The position numbers and the translations under genes are program-made. Below are positions 22,221 through 33,757 of a stretch of DNA of 64,000 nucleotides, one piece after another (within the stretch, counting starts at the first letter, position 1; each line of letters begins with the position of its first letter). The notes under the pieces were generated by a model. That model ran no database searches. It saw nothing but the letters and a program-made list of their open reading frames with translations, and was not told the DNA's origin. The stretch comes from Ephydatia muelleri (Eukaryota; Porifera; Demospongiae; Spongillida; Spongillidae): positions 21,690,423 to 21,754,422 of the forward strand of contig JABACO010000001.1 of NCBI GenBank assembly GCA_013339895.1. The letters run 5' to 3'.

Positions 22221-24760
22221 ATGAGGTACCTGAAGTAATCCAAGATGTACCTCAAGTAATCCTAGATGTACCTCAAGTAATCTTGAAGTAATCTTAAGTA
22301 ATGATAGGTACCTCAAGTGATCCAAGATGTGATCCAAGATATGTACCTCAAGATGTACCTGAAGAAATCGAAGATGTACCTCACGTAATCCTAGATGTAC
22401 CTCAAGTTATCTAGAAGTAATGATATATGTACCTCAAGTGATCCAAGATGTACCTCAAGTAAGTAGATGAACGTTAAGTAATCTTGAATTTAAATTTATC
22501 CTAGATGTACCTCACGTAATCTAGAAGTAATCTTAAAGTAATCCTAGATGAACCTTGAAGTGCTCAGTTAGGGACACACCTCATGACCAATAATTGTAAA
22601 GATGCAAATACCATCAGCTGAGCTTACAGAGTATAGAGTACATAATGCTCATGCAATTGACGGCTACATGTATCTCATCATGACGCTCACATGACCATCA
22701 CAGGGCCATGCAAGTTTGTCCATCACTACAGCCATGCCCTCACTTTACATATTAAAACTCACCACAAGATGGCTGCCTATCATACTCCAGGAAGGGGTAT
22801 GGTCAAATCCAGTGGTACCCTGAAGTTGAGTAAGCACAGCTGTGTACTGCTGGTGTACAGGGGAGACGATCATGTGAGAGGGGAGAGGATCATGTGGATC
22901 ATGTGAGAGGGGAGAGGATCATGTGAGAGGGGAGAGGATCATGTGAGGATCATGTGAGAGGGAGAGATCATGTGAGAGGGAGAGATCATGTGAGAGGGAG
23001 AGATCATGTGAGAGGGGAGAGGATCATGTGGGCCCCTCACCAGTACTCAAGTGAGGCCAAAATGCTCTTTGTCACCATGGATACGCCCATCCACATCACC
23101 TTCAACATTGATCGTAATGGAGCTGATTTTAGATAGATAAATGGAGACATTCCGTACCATTTATCTATCTAATATCACATAACGTAGGAATTCCCTTGCA
23201 ATTATTATCTTGAACGAGGAATACGTGAGGTACATCTAGGATTACTTCAAGATTACTTGAGTTACTTGAGGTACATTTGAGGTACATCTTGGATCACATC
23301 TTGGATACTTTAGCATTACTTCAGAATTACGTGAGGTACATCTTCTAGGATTACTGGAGGTACATCGATTACTTCAGGTACATCATGCATGATCTAGGAT
23401 TATTTTAACATTATTCCAAGATTAAGAATTACGTGAGGTACATCTTCTAGGATTACTGGAGGTACATCGATTACTTCCGGTACATCATGCATGATCTAGG
23501 ATTATTTTAACATTATTCCAAGATTACTTGAGGTACATCTTGGATTACGTCAAGATTACTTGTGGTACATGTAGGATTGATTACTTTAAGTTCAACTTCA
23601 ACTTTACTTGAGGTACATCTAGTTACTTGAGGTACTGTACATTTAGGATTACTTGAGGTACATCTAGGATTACTTCAAGATTACTTAAAGGTACATCTAG
23701 GATTATTCAAGATTACTTGAGGTACATCGAGGATTACTTGCGTGAGGTACATCTAGGATTACTTCAACATTACTTGAGGTACATCAAGGATTTCAAGATA
23801 ACTTGACGTACATCTAGCTAGGATTATTCAGGATTACTTGAGATACATCTAGGAATATTCAAGATTACTTGAGGTACATCTAGGATTAATTCAAGATTAT
23901 AGGATTACTTGAGGTACATCTAGGATTACTTGCTGTACATGTAGGATTACTTGAGGTACATCTTGTTACTTGAGGTACGTCTAGGATTACTTTAAGTACA
24001 TCTAGGATAACTTCAAGATTACATGACGATTACTTGAGGTACATCTACATTAACTTAAGTAATCCTAGAGTAATCTTGAAGTAATCCTAGATGGACCTCA
24101 AGTAATCTTGAAGTAATCCTAGATGGACCTCAAGTAATCTTGAAGTAATCCTAGATGGACCTCAAGTAATCTTGAAGTAATCCTAGATGTACCTCAAGTA
24201 ATCCTAGTTGTACCTCAAGTAATTCTAGATGTACCTCAAGTAATCTTTAAGTTAATATAGATGTACCTCAAGTAATCGTCATGTTGAAGTTATCCTAGAT
24301 GTACTTAAAGTAATCCTAGACGTACCTCAAGTAACAAGATGTACCTCAAGTAATCCTACATGTACAGCAAGTAATCCTAGATGTACCTCAAGTAATCCTA
24401 TAATCTTGAATTAGTCCTAGATGTACCTCAAGTAATCTTGAATATTCCTAGATATAGCTCAAGTAATCTTGAATAATCCTAGCTAGATGTACGTCAAGTA
24501 ATCTTGAAATCCTAGATGTACCTCAAGTAATGTTGAAGTAATCCTAGATGTACCTCACGTAATCCTAGATGTACCTCAAGTTATCTTCAATAATCCTATA
24601 TGTACCTCACGTAATCTTGAAGTAATCCTAGATGTACCTAAAGTAATCTTAAAGTAATCCTAGATGTACCTAAAGTAATCTTGAAGTAATCTTAAAGTAA
24701 TCCTTTCCTAGACGTACCTCAAGTAACTAGATGTACCACAAGTAAGTGAATCTAGTTTGG
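22221..24760. repeat. Bidirectional array of a ~21-bp unit
   Basis: The unit GATGTACCTCAAGTAATCCTA, with variants, is tandem in forward orientation at 22221-22560 and reverse-complemented (TAGGATTACTTGAGGTACATC) at 23225-24050. It is forward again at 24055-24760. The switch near 24052 makes an imperfect palindrome with arms of about 700 bp. Between the first two blocks lie a GATCATGTGAGAGGGGAGAG minisatellite (22865-23030) and the duplicated segment at 23031. It is non-coding. Confidence 0.85.
23031..23222 (+). repeat. Duplicated ~195-bp segment, copy 2
   Basis: Matches 14860-15060 almost base for base, with the same short ORF and the same stop. It lies 8 kb downstream in the same orientation and is embedded between blocks of the 21-bp array. 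Confidence 0.7.
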
Positions 24761-24849
24761 GTATAAGAGACGTGGATGATTCCAGTAAGAGGTTAAATGA
24801 ACAGTTTGTTAGTACGGTCGTTATAATTCTTCACTGATAAATATCCATA

Positions 24850-26839
24850 GATTATAGGTGGCGGTAAGTCCTTGCTCAATTCTTGGGCTTGGGCGGACGT
24901 CTCTTAGGAACTAATAGGATAGATTTTTTAGTCTGCAGTTAAATGCAATATCAGTATCAGTTAAACTCACATTGCACTTGTAGGAAATAGGTAGGAGGAG
25001 GAAAGACATTAAATTATGGCAGACAAAGGTTCAATCCTTACCATTGTCATCTGTTGGAAATAATATGTAGATGTCAAAATAGCCTAACAATTTAATTTCA
25101 GTCAACCCTTACCAGCTACTGCATTTCTCTTTCTTGGGGGGACACAATCTAATCAGATAGGATGAATAGTTAACTAAGGTGCACAATTAGGTGCACATAA
25201 TATTCCTCGCCTCCCAATATGAGGTTCGGCCCCCCTAGTAAGGTTCACCGACAAGAGCTAATTATGACGGATTTAGTTATTAAGCTAAGTATATCCATTA
25301 CCACCATTGTCTTCTGCTTAAACACAATGGGCTAATTAGGCAATGTCATCATCAGTCAACCCTTACCAGCTTTTCCGGTATGCCTATTTCAAAAACATCT
25401 AGTCAGCAACATCTAGAATCACTTCATAAACATCTTGGATTTTTATCGTCTCCCATTTTCATAGCAACAATTTAAATCAGGGAATCCTTACCTGCTGGGG
25501 GGGTTAGGTTCTCCTCCACGAGCTAATATGGATAGAGGGAGGTAATAATTTTAAATAGAAAATATTGTTTGTTAAACTAAATGGCGCAATAAAAAGAGTT
25601 ACTGGGAGAATGTCATTTATTAAGGGTTCTTAGTCTATATAAAATCTCAGAGCAGGGAATCTGGAGAGGGGATGGGAGGGGGAGAGGGGATGGGAGCCTA
25701 AACATACCTGCCGGGGCGTCGGGTTCATCTCCTCCTCCTCCTCCTGCAACAGCTAATTTGGATAGAGGGAATAATTTTAAGGGGTATAGCTATTATAAGG
25801 GGGATTACAACGGAAAAAGGATTTGATTTCAACACTAGTTACTCCTTAATACTTGTTAGGATTCAATAAATGGTTTAACTTAAACTGAGTAATAATCCCT
25901 ACCAACATCAAACATTAGGACTATGATCTGCTGGATAAAAAAGGAGGGAAATAGTTACTTGGTAAATCCATAAGGGGGAATACAATGGAAAAAGGATTTG
26001 ATTACAACACTAGTCAGTTACTCCTTCAGAAATATGTAAGGCTCATGTTATCAGTGAAACCTTACTAGTTAGGGTTCAATATAAATATAATAATCCCTAC
26101 CACCAATGTCTCCTCCTTCAACTCCAACTCTGCCACCTCTTCCTCTTCCTCCTCTTCCTCTTCCTCCTCTTCCTCTTCCTCCTCTTCCTCTTCCTCCTCT
26201 TCCTCTTCCTCCTCTTCCTCTTCCTCCTCTTCCTCTTCCTCCTCTTCCTCTTCCTCCTCTTCCTCTTCCTCTTCCTCCTCTTCCGCCTCTTCTTACTTGT
26301 GATGTGACACCGGCAACTTTTAAGCATGCAACATGTATAGCGACCATACTTATTAGAATCAGTGGCGTGTCCAACCATGTTTTCCGCGTTGCCCAGAAAC
26401 GGGGTCACCAACAAAGTATTATACAAACCCCCCTCCTCCCCACTGATTACAGCAAGTTTACAGTAGCAGCGGCCAATCCAGGATGGGGCAAATCCCTTAA
26501 CCCATTTTCAAATAGGTTTCAGTATAAATAAAAGATGGGCATTTAGGGCTGAGTCACTCACTCCAGTGGGGAAGCATTACCATATATTCTCTAGCGGCGC
26601 AAAAAAGGAACCCCTCATCCTCTCCAAAATCCCGGATACGACCTGCACACCCTCGGGTACACCAAGGTACACAACATGCACACACAAAAAACCTTTGAGT
26701 TCGCGGCACTCTTTTTCTTTTTCCGATCGCACTGCACTTTAACCTGGTTCTTGCCCGTGGAGCAGATATTTAGTACATCTTTAGCATCACTCATTAATTT
26801 AACTTCACTCTCCTCGTTGTATGAATCCACCACAGACAT
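24850..26839 (-). CDS. Putative multi-exon gene with micro-exons and an RGG-like exon
   Basis: On minus, an ATG at 26839 opens a 49-codon Lys/Glu-rich exon ending at a donor at 26693 (AAG/GTTTTT). Downstream, an open exon (about 26320-26108) reads as RGRGGRGRGG repeats through the GGAAGA microsatellite and ends EGGDIG before a donor-like GTAGGG. Further on, several 30-45-nt stretches have the same shape, acceptor ATTAG/CT... then an Ala/Gly/Pro-coding core and donor GTAAGG or GTATGT, at about 25745-25710, 25525-25498 and 25390-25370. RGG stretches usually bind RNA. The chain is not phase-verified, and the repeat exon could be a chance ORF. Confidence 0.3.
25808..26024. repeat. Direct repeat, ~173-bp spacing
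   Basis: A ~45-bp segment containing GGAAAAAGGATTTGATT and CAACACTAGT occurs at about 25808 and 25981, both preceded by AAGGGGGA. It fits serial duplication within the micro-exon region. Confidence 0.6.
26134..26290. repeat. (CCTCTTCCTCTT)n microsatellite
   Basis: About 150 bp of near-perfect CTTCCTCCTCTTC repeats. All six frames are open through it, so ORFs crossing it need independent support. Confidence 0.9.
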
Positions 26840-27136
26840 TGGGCCGCAACAGTAGTGCATGCAGCAATGTACGATACTCTAAATCTATATATACGAATAA
26901 CCAATGAATTATTTATATCAGTGGTACGGGCCCATGCCCGGAGTGGCCGTAGCGATTCCCTCGCCTATGCTTTATAAAAGAAGCTATAGTCCAAGATGGG
27001 TTGGAGAGACAGCCACACTGCTGGACAAGGCCCGAACAAAGACTCTAAGGTCTTACGCTCGACTACAAAGCTTCGTCTCCCGTATAGATCCCTTAGTGAG
27101 TTAGTAAACCCAATTTTGTAACCCGTACGTACATTA

Positions 27137-29605
27137 GTCTCGTACCCAGGCCCACCATGACGTAAAGCTTACACTACGCCACCTGTTTAGGGTCTGCATC
27201 CGCCGGTTAATTAACTATCCGGATACCGAAATCCGATAGATTTCTTTCCGGACTCCGGTATCCTGATTATCCGGTTTTTATCCGGATTTCATTATATCTA
27301 CCTTGCACATAGAAGTTGCTCTGGAATTCTTAATGCATGGCATATAAATCAATGTAATTCATATTGCCTGATATAAACTCAAAGGTGAGAACGCTGAAAA
27401 TGACACAACTATGAATGACCAATGTAATTGAAGCGTGAATAACAATTAACAAATTCACTTATGCAGCATGGCAAGCAATTTTTATTTCCAACGTTGATTA
27501 CTAGCCAGAAATGTCAAAGCATCAGCCATTTGTGGTTTCATGTGTGCTCTATCCTTGGCGTACACTCTTCCAAGTTTTGAAAAAAAAACTCTTTCAGTTG
27601 GTGCACTGGAAGCTGGAACAGCTAAAACCAAACGAGCAACTTTTGCCAACTCTGGAAATTGTTTTCTCTCATCCTCCCACCAATCAAGTGGATTGCCTTT
27701 AAGGGGCTGTGTTGCAATATGAATGTATCGAGCCATTTTCCTGGTTAAAGCACTGGTGTTTGATGTACTGGTACTTTCTTCTGGGTAATTGAGCTGGCTG
27801 GCAGACATAAAACTGGCGAAATCTTCATCTTCACATGGTACTTTCTCTTTGCCTTTTTAGTACAAGGCTGAACAAGTTCTGCTTCCAGATTTGTTTGCGA
27901 AATTTTGTTGTGATACTTATTAATGGTTTTCTTAGCAAAGGCTATGCAGGCCTTACGATTGCTTATGTGAACAAATGGTTCAAATGATTAAAAGCGCGGG
28001 TCTAAATATGTTGCTGCAAACAATAAACCGTGACTAAGGGCATCCAAGTTGTCTGTATCCATGTACAATTCCACATTACGGTGCTGAACATAGTCCTTCA
28101 AAACCATCTTTAATTCTTTGCTACATTGGTGCACACTGCATCTGATGGAACTGGTTCAAGAGCCTTGTTCAGCAGATAGCTTACCTTTGGCATTATACTG
28201 TTGATAGTGTTACATAGTGTTCACCTTCTAAAGAAAATAATTGTTTGGTAATCGGTGTGAGGTAGCATTCTATCTGACCCAAAAGATTGAGTTTTATCAC
28301 TAAAACTAAGAGACATAGTGTCAGGTCCCCAAGAACCACTATCCTGTAGCATGTCACAAGCAGGCTTACTTTTGAATCATTTTACAAGAATACCCCCATC
28401 GCCATTTCACATCCATTACCAGCTTTTCAGCAGCAGGGCGGTCAAGAAGGAATCTGCTTTTAAGCTCCAACTTCAGAACCATCAATGCAAGGTCTTGCGT
28501 TAGGATGTTGCTTTTCTTGACGTGACTAATTGCTGCACTCTAAGCAGCTACAGGCTCCTTAACTCCTTTTGTATTAAGGGAATGTCCTACAGCTTTATGC
28601 AATATGTGAGCAAGGCATCTAAGTCCAAGAACACCACTACCTTCAGCTAGCACACGTCTGCATGACTTTGTCATGACAGTTGGACCATTTGCAGTCAAAC
28701 TAAAGGCTTCAACACCAAAGGACTGCAATATGTTCCTTAGAAATGTGACCACTGTGTCTGCATCCTCATGCACGACTTCATCCGTCTTGTCCAACAGTAC
28801 TTCTAATGCAGATGCTGCGAGGGTGACGGATCTCATCCTGAAGTCTTCAGTAATCCAGTGAGCTGTTACACCAAAGAAACCTTTCTGATACGTTTCATAA
28901 CTTTCCCAGTTTCATTCACAACAGGTTTCGTAAAGTATGCCCAACACGCCGACCCGTTACCTTTCACTCCTCTTGGCTTTAGGGCAGTATTAGCCTGAGG
29001 AGAATTGAGGGGCCTTAGGTCTTCAGCAGTAACATCGTTAGACATTGACGGTTCCCCATCTACCAATTCACTTGCGTAACAACCATCCTTCCTGATTAAC
29101 CAAATCACCTCCCATGAACCATTTTCTTCGTTATAGTTACCCAAGTGCACTGGCAACCACTCACTGTGCTTCAGTTCCTTTTCCTTCAATATCTTCCTCC
29201 CACTTTGACAGCATAAAATCACCTTTTTTCAAGCTCTTCGCTTCTGTCGCCGTAGACGCCATTCAGCAACCTCGTGACAAACTAAATTAATGCTCCAGTC
29301 CCGTGACTCTGTCACGCCCAATTCAATTATTGTAATCTGAGTCTGGCCAGTGAGATTGCAGTGAAAGCACTACATACAACCCTATATATAAGGATTACAA
29401 AACTTCAGCTGAACCAATCGGATTCCGTTACGCTAAACATCCGTGTTAATCCGGATTTGGACCAGGCCGGATAACGGATAACGGATTGATGAACAACAAA
29501 ACGGAATCCGTATTATCCGTCATTTAATCTTAATCACTATCCGGCCTACACCTGTTGTAGTGCAAGCGATAAACGCGTACTTCATGGCCGGTCTGGGTAC
29601 GAGAC
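27137..29605. mobile_element. Short MITE split by a hAT insertion
   Basis: GTCTCGTACCCAG (27137) and its complement CTGGGTACGAGAC (ending 29605) are inverted ends with TA on the outside. Inner arms also pair (TTACACTAC / GTAGTGCAAG). Without the hAT element and one TSD it would be about 100 bp. The same terminus occurs at about 47886. Confidence 0.65.
27188..29548 (-). mobile_element. hAT transposon with degenerate BED/hAT transposase, TSD CACCTGTT
   Basis: A perfect 8-bp duplication CACCTGTT (27180-27187, 29549-29556) flanks 2361 bp that begin TAGGGTCTGC and end ATCCGGCCTA. Minus-strand transposase remnants run in order: ATG near 29262, a BED-like region (CWAYFTKPVVNETGKV, about 28960-28900), and a catalytic-region segment NGPTVMTKSCRRVLAEGSG...CLAHILHKAV (28660-28590). 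The C-terminal dimerisation domain PLDWWEDERKQFPELAKVAR...SAPTERVF (27700-27490) follows. Frameshifts and a gap near 27840-28530 inactivate it. Many ATCCGG/CCGGAT subterminal motifs are present. Confidence 0.85.
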
Positions 29606-30046
29606 TATACGTACATGTATATATCCAACTAACCTGCAGAATCCAACATCATTTCATTTCCTAGAAAAAGATGTTTTGCTACTTGAGGCCTAGACATTCT
29701 CGGGTTGGGTCAATATACGGTCAGCAAAGCATTCAACACGCTGATAGCTAGTAGCGTTCCGCTTGCAAGTAGTTGCTTCGCTGCCTCAAATCTACTCAGA
29801 GAAGTTTCGTTAAGAGGAAAAGGACCCTTGCAGATACAGTCTATATAACTAGAGTACGTATCTTTTGGTGAAGAGGTCGCTATTATACGAACATGTGATC
29901 CACATGCAGTTTGTTAACTTACTATAGTGTTATTAACTTCAGAAATGGTTTTATTGCACGATATGGCATTCTGTACGCTAGCTGTAACTGTTGATGCCAA
30001 GCCTCTAGCTCTATACACTGCGTGACATAGTATCGTATGCAGTAAT
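29606..30046. other. No supported gene
   Basis: Spacer between two transposons. It contains short AT-rich and CATG-rich stretches only. Confidence 0.4.
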
Positions 30047-30871
30047 CAGGCCCGTAGCCAGGGGGGGTTCGGGGGGTTCGAACGAACCCCCCTTCAGGGG
30101 GAAAAGGTCCAATTATGTGGAAGTATGGTAAAGGTCCCGGCCACTCTATAAGACGATTAGGCGATTCCTGGGCGGCTAGGCCAAACCTGAATTCTGGTCT
30201 TTCCCGCATTTAATAATATGGTCTTGATTCATGTTTAGTTCTAGTTATGATAAAATAAAATTAATTATTAATTTACACTGTAATTTTAATTCATACTCAA
30301 TACTCGCGCGCGTGCGCCGATCGAAAATGCCGGGAAGCTTCCCAGCAAAAAAAAAGAGAGCGTGAACGAGCCGCTGCCTTGTGCCAGAAGCTTGATGTGT
30401 TCTTACCAACTGCAAAACGAAAGGCAACGGGCGATGGGCAACAGTCGGATCCTTTAGTCACAGAAACAAATTCTGCCACAGCGGCAGCCACAGAGGAAAT
30501 CGAATGTAGCGATCACTCTGATAAGTGCGAAACTACATGTAGTGAAATAGTTGCGTCAGATTCTAACGAGCCTGAAATCACTACGCAGCAAGGTGCATCC
30601 ACTATGAATATCCGAAATATGACTTCAATACATGTAGAAAGGAATATTGAAGAACCAGATCTGGAGGTGTGAAGTTTGGTATGAGTGTACTGGTACATGT
30701 GTCTGCAAATTGGTTTGCATTCAGTTGCAAAATCAATGTTTTCAAAAGCTTTCGCGCTTCGCGCGGGAGGGGGCAGATCCCCCTCCCGCCCTTTTGGTGA
30801 TCCACGCCCACTTTAGGTCCACATTTATTATTTTCGAACCCCCCCTTTTCCCGACCTGGCTACGGGCCTGG
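30047..30871 (+). mobile_element. hAT deletion derivative (CAGGCCCGTAGCC ends), TSD GTAAT
   Basis: The inverted ends CAGGCCCGTAGCCAGG and CCTGGCTACGGGCCTG are flanked by GTAAT (30042-30046, 30872-30876). Inside, from about 30330, is the Lys-rich N-terminus of a ZMYM/TTF-type hAT transposase (motif CQKLDVFLPTAKRKATGDG, ORF 30379-30672), with a frame slip at an A9 run near 30350. The catalytic part is deleted. The TSD is 5 bp rather than the usual 8. Confidence 0.8.
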
Positions 30872-32866
30872 TAATATGCAGAGTTTGCCCACGCCATGGT
30901 ATGCAGATACATATCCAGACATGCACGTGTGCGGACCAATATGCATACTCGTACCTAGATATGTCAATGTCCAGTGCAGTGTGCAGATGGGTATTGTTGG
31001 GGCTAAGTATCGGCTGCGTATCGCACCCATATCGCGAGCAGCAGTTTAGCCCGTAAATTACGATAGTGCGCAATAAATAGGAATATAGGCCGTTTTAACC
31101 ACACCCATGAAAACGCATTCATATGAGTGTGGCTACTATAATTACCTCGACCGAGTCGCGTACTCACAGATTGGATCCCTATAATCATTGTAAACTTCTG
31201 ATACCTACATCTGTGACTATTTCTAGCGGGTGTAGCCTATTTGAGCAATTAATTTTGATATCATTATCTGCGCATGCTCGGTTTTAAGTTTTGCACGTGT
31301 TGGTCATTAGTGGAGGTGACGACGCACGATCGAGCAAAGGAAACAAAAATAGGCAACTTGGTTTAGTTCCCAACGAAATAGGAGGAAAGGAAAATTGGAC
31401 TACTGGGCTATCTGGAGACAGTACTAATGGAGCTGTTCCCAACGTCAGAGAAATTGGATTGTTGATTTTGATCACTATATAGCTGACGAATCAGTGAGGT
31501 GCAACTGTGCAAGATAAAGAGTTTCGGACAACGCGGGTGACAGGCGGAGGTTATAAAGGCATACCAAACGGACTTAAGCAGTCTAGGCCTGGTAAGTTGT
31601 GCGTGTTTACACTGTAGGTGTTGCTTATGTCAAACCAGGACAAGTGTGTGATTCAGTAGATGCAGTTAGGCGGCGTTTCAAGTTGTCACAAAGGTTTACA
31701 TGCTTACGTCATGTTTGTTCTCTTAAGCACAGTGCCGACCAATAGAACGCCATTACGTGAAGAGCATAGTACGTTGTATGTGTGCATGTGGATTATGTGC
31801 GTGTGCCAATAACTTCAGGGTCAGGAGATATTTAAGCGAGTACATCGAGACTGAAATGGTGGAAGTGACCAACCTTGGCAAAAGAAGAAACGCAGGTACA
31901 GAGTAGGCATGCTATGACTTTCCTTTCTGACCACAGCTCTTGAGCCGACGCCAGGGTGTACTACGGCCAAATGAAAACGTTTCGCTGCATGGCCAACCAA
32001 GGGGATGACGACGATGGCATTGTAAAGCATAAGCTAGCTACCACCGCGGTCAGAGAGTAAGTAAATGCTGAGTTCTTTGTGCATAACCTCTGTAATATTT
32101 TAGCGTGTGCTTGTAAGGAAACCGTCGACAAGTGCCGCGAGAGTAGTAGAGGCTCGTGCTCGCCTTCCAAGAGGCCTCTGCTAGGCGGAGAGTGCCCTTC
32201 TAACTACATCAGCAGGATGTGATGGAGACTTTGATCGCCAGCTTGGAACTATATATGCCTGTTTATTTTTTGACCAAGTTGTATTTCAGCTGTAATTTGA
32301 TTAAAATTTGCCGTATTATTGCTGGCGTGGTTCAGGGTTTAAGCACTAGCCTTCAAGTATGCAGAACAGAAAATGGATTTGAAACGATTCGAATACATGA
32401 CGTGTACAGAGTCTGCACGCGTTCATCTGAAGTATGCAGACAGGTGATGACGAATATACTGAATCCATATGCAGACCGCGATATCATACGTATAAGCGAA
32501 GTGTTCGTTCTGAGACGTATACATGGCGCCGCATTCGTGACGTATGAAAAACTGCTCACGTGTCGAGTGCAGACGAGTATCGATTAGTATGGGTGCAATA
32601 TACAAGGCTGCATACGGTACACTGTCGCGCCGTGATATGTATAAACATGGGCTACCATTTAAAAATCTAAAACAGCCGCACGGCCGGTGTCACGAAATGG
32701 ATAATTTATCCTCCGGGTATGTATTCCGCGGAATTTTTTATTCGTCCTGATAAATTAATCCGGAATAGTTTATCCGCCGTCAGAAAAAACTATTCCCCTT
32801 ACTGATAAGGATCCAAATACACAGATCAAACACGATAACAAACACACTTCAGATTGCAATTGTTGC

Positions 32867-32945
<79 letters not shown>

Positions 32946-33203
32946 GTGTGTGTGTGTCTGTGCGTGTACACATTCAGGCTGTGCGTGCGTCGTATGCGCG
33001 TAATCTGTGTTTGTGCAAGGATTGCAATACTTGTAACCATCTTTTGTTTGCATGTGAGTGCGCTTGTACGTCCCTACCTGTTCCACCCATAAATTCAGTA
33101 CTGATCAGTCAATATCAGATAACAAGCACACCTCGAGGCCAAGATCTTTGCTTATCACCTTTGCTCTCAAGGAACCGCATTATATCACCGTGTGCGTTAG
33201 AAA
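30872..33203. other. No supported gene; (GT)n and a possible Ginger end
   Basis: Two kilobases without recognisable coding motifs. A (GT)n run of about 75 bp is at 32872-32947. At 32684, CCGG is followed by TGTCACGAAATGG, resembling the ends of the Ginger-like elements below, but I found no partner end. ORFs across the GT run are artefacts. Confidence 0.4.
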
Positions 33204-33466
33204 TGTAACAGGGTCTATGTAGTGGACGAGTTACATGTCATAATGATGTCATACCGTGGGAGCAGGGGCGCGGTACCTAGTCCTTTATATAAGGCGGATC
33301 CTCTCTCAAGATTGCGACGGAGTCGTGCACGTATTCCAGCTGGACTGGAGGCTGAGCTGTCGTATTGTATATGTATAGTGTTCGTGCATGTGTGTGTGTT
33401 GCAATTGTGTGTCCGCTGGCTCTCTCCACGATAGCCAGCGCCGCGCGTGCTACGCCGGATACTACA
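33204..33466 (+). repeat. 5' LTR of a second gypsy element (263 bp)
   Basis: It runs from TGTAACAGGG to GATACTACA (TG...CA), contains a TATA box (TTTATATAAGG, near 33281) and is followed directly by TTGGCGACGAGGTGAACC. That TGGCGACGAGG signature is seen after the LTR of Mag/SURL-type gypsy elements. No matching 3' LTR is in the window. Confidence 0.75.
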
Positions 33467-33484
33467 TTGGCGACGAGGTGAACC
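33467..33484 (+). other. PBS of the second gypsy element
   Basis: TTGGCGACGAGGTGAACC lies immediately after the LTR end, in the standard place for tRNA priming. Confidence 0.65.
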
Positions 33485-33757
33485 GGAATACTGCGATGGC
33501 GGCCCCAATTGGAACTGTGGAACCCTTTAACAGAGACAGAGACAACTGACATACTATTGTGAACGGCGGTTAGCGCAATACTTCGTGGCCACATTTCAGA
33601 ACCTGTTAAGCAACGCGCAGTCTTGCTTAGTGCATGTGGTGGGGGTACGTACCAGCTTATCCGAAGTCTGGTGTACCCTGCCAAGCCAACGGAAAAGTCC
33701 TTCAGCGAAATTGTCCTGTTGGTACATGCCCACTTGTTGCCGGTGTAGAAGGATACC

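Noticed and set aside
22221..24760. CRISPR-like regular repeats
   Set aside because: Units are contiguous and degenerate, without unique spacers, and switch orientation. The context is eukaryotic.
26069..26426. Lys/Arg repeat ORF on minus in the alternative frame
   Set aside because: The same microsatellite is open in every frame. I kept only the RGG frame as a low-confidence exon because it ends at a donor.
32770..33208. Overlapping ORFs across (GT)n at 32872-32947
   Set aside because: Pure dinucleotide translation with no supported exon around it.
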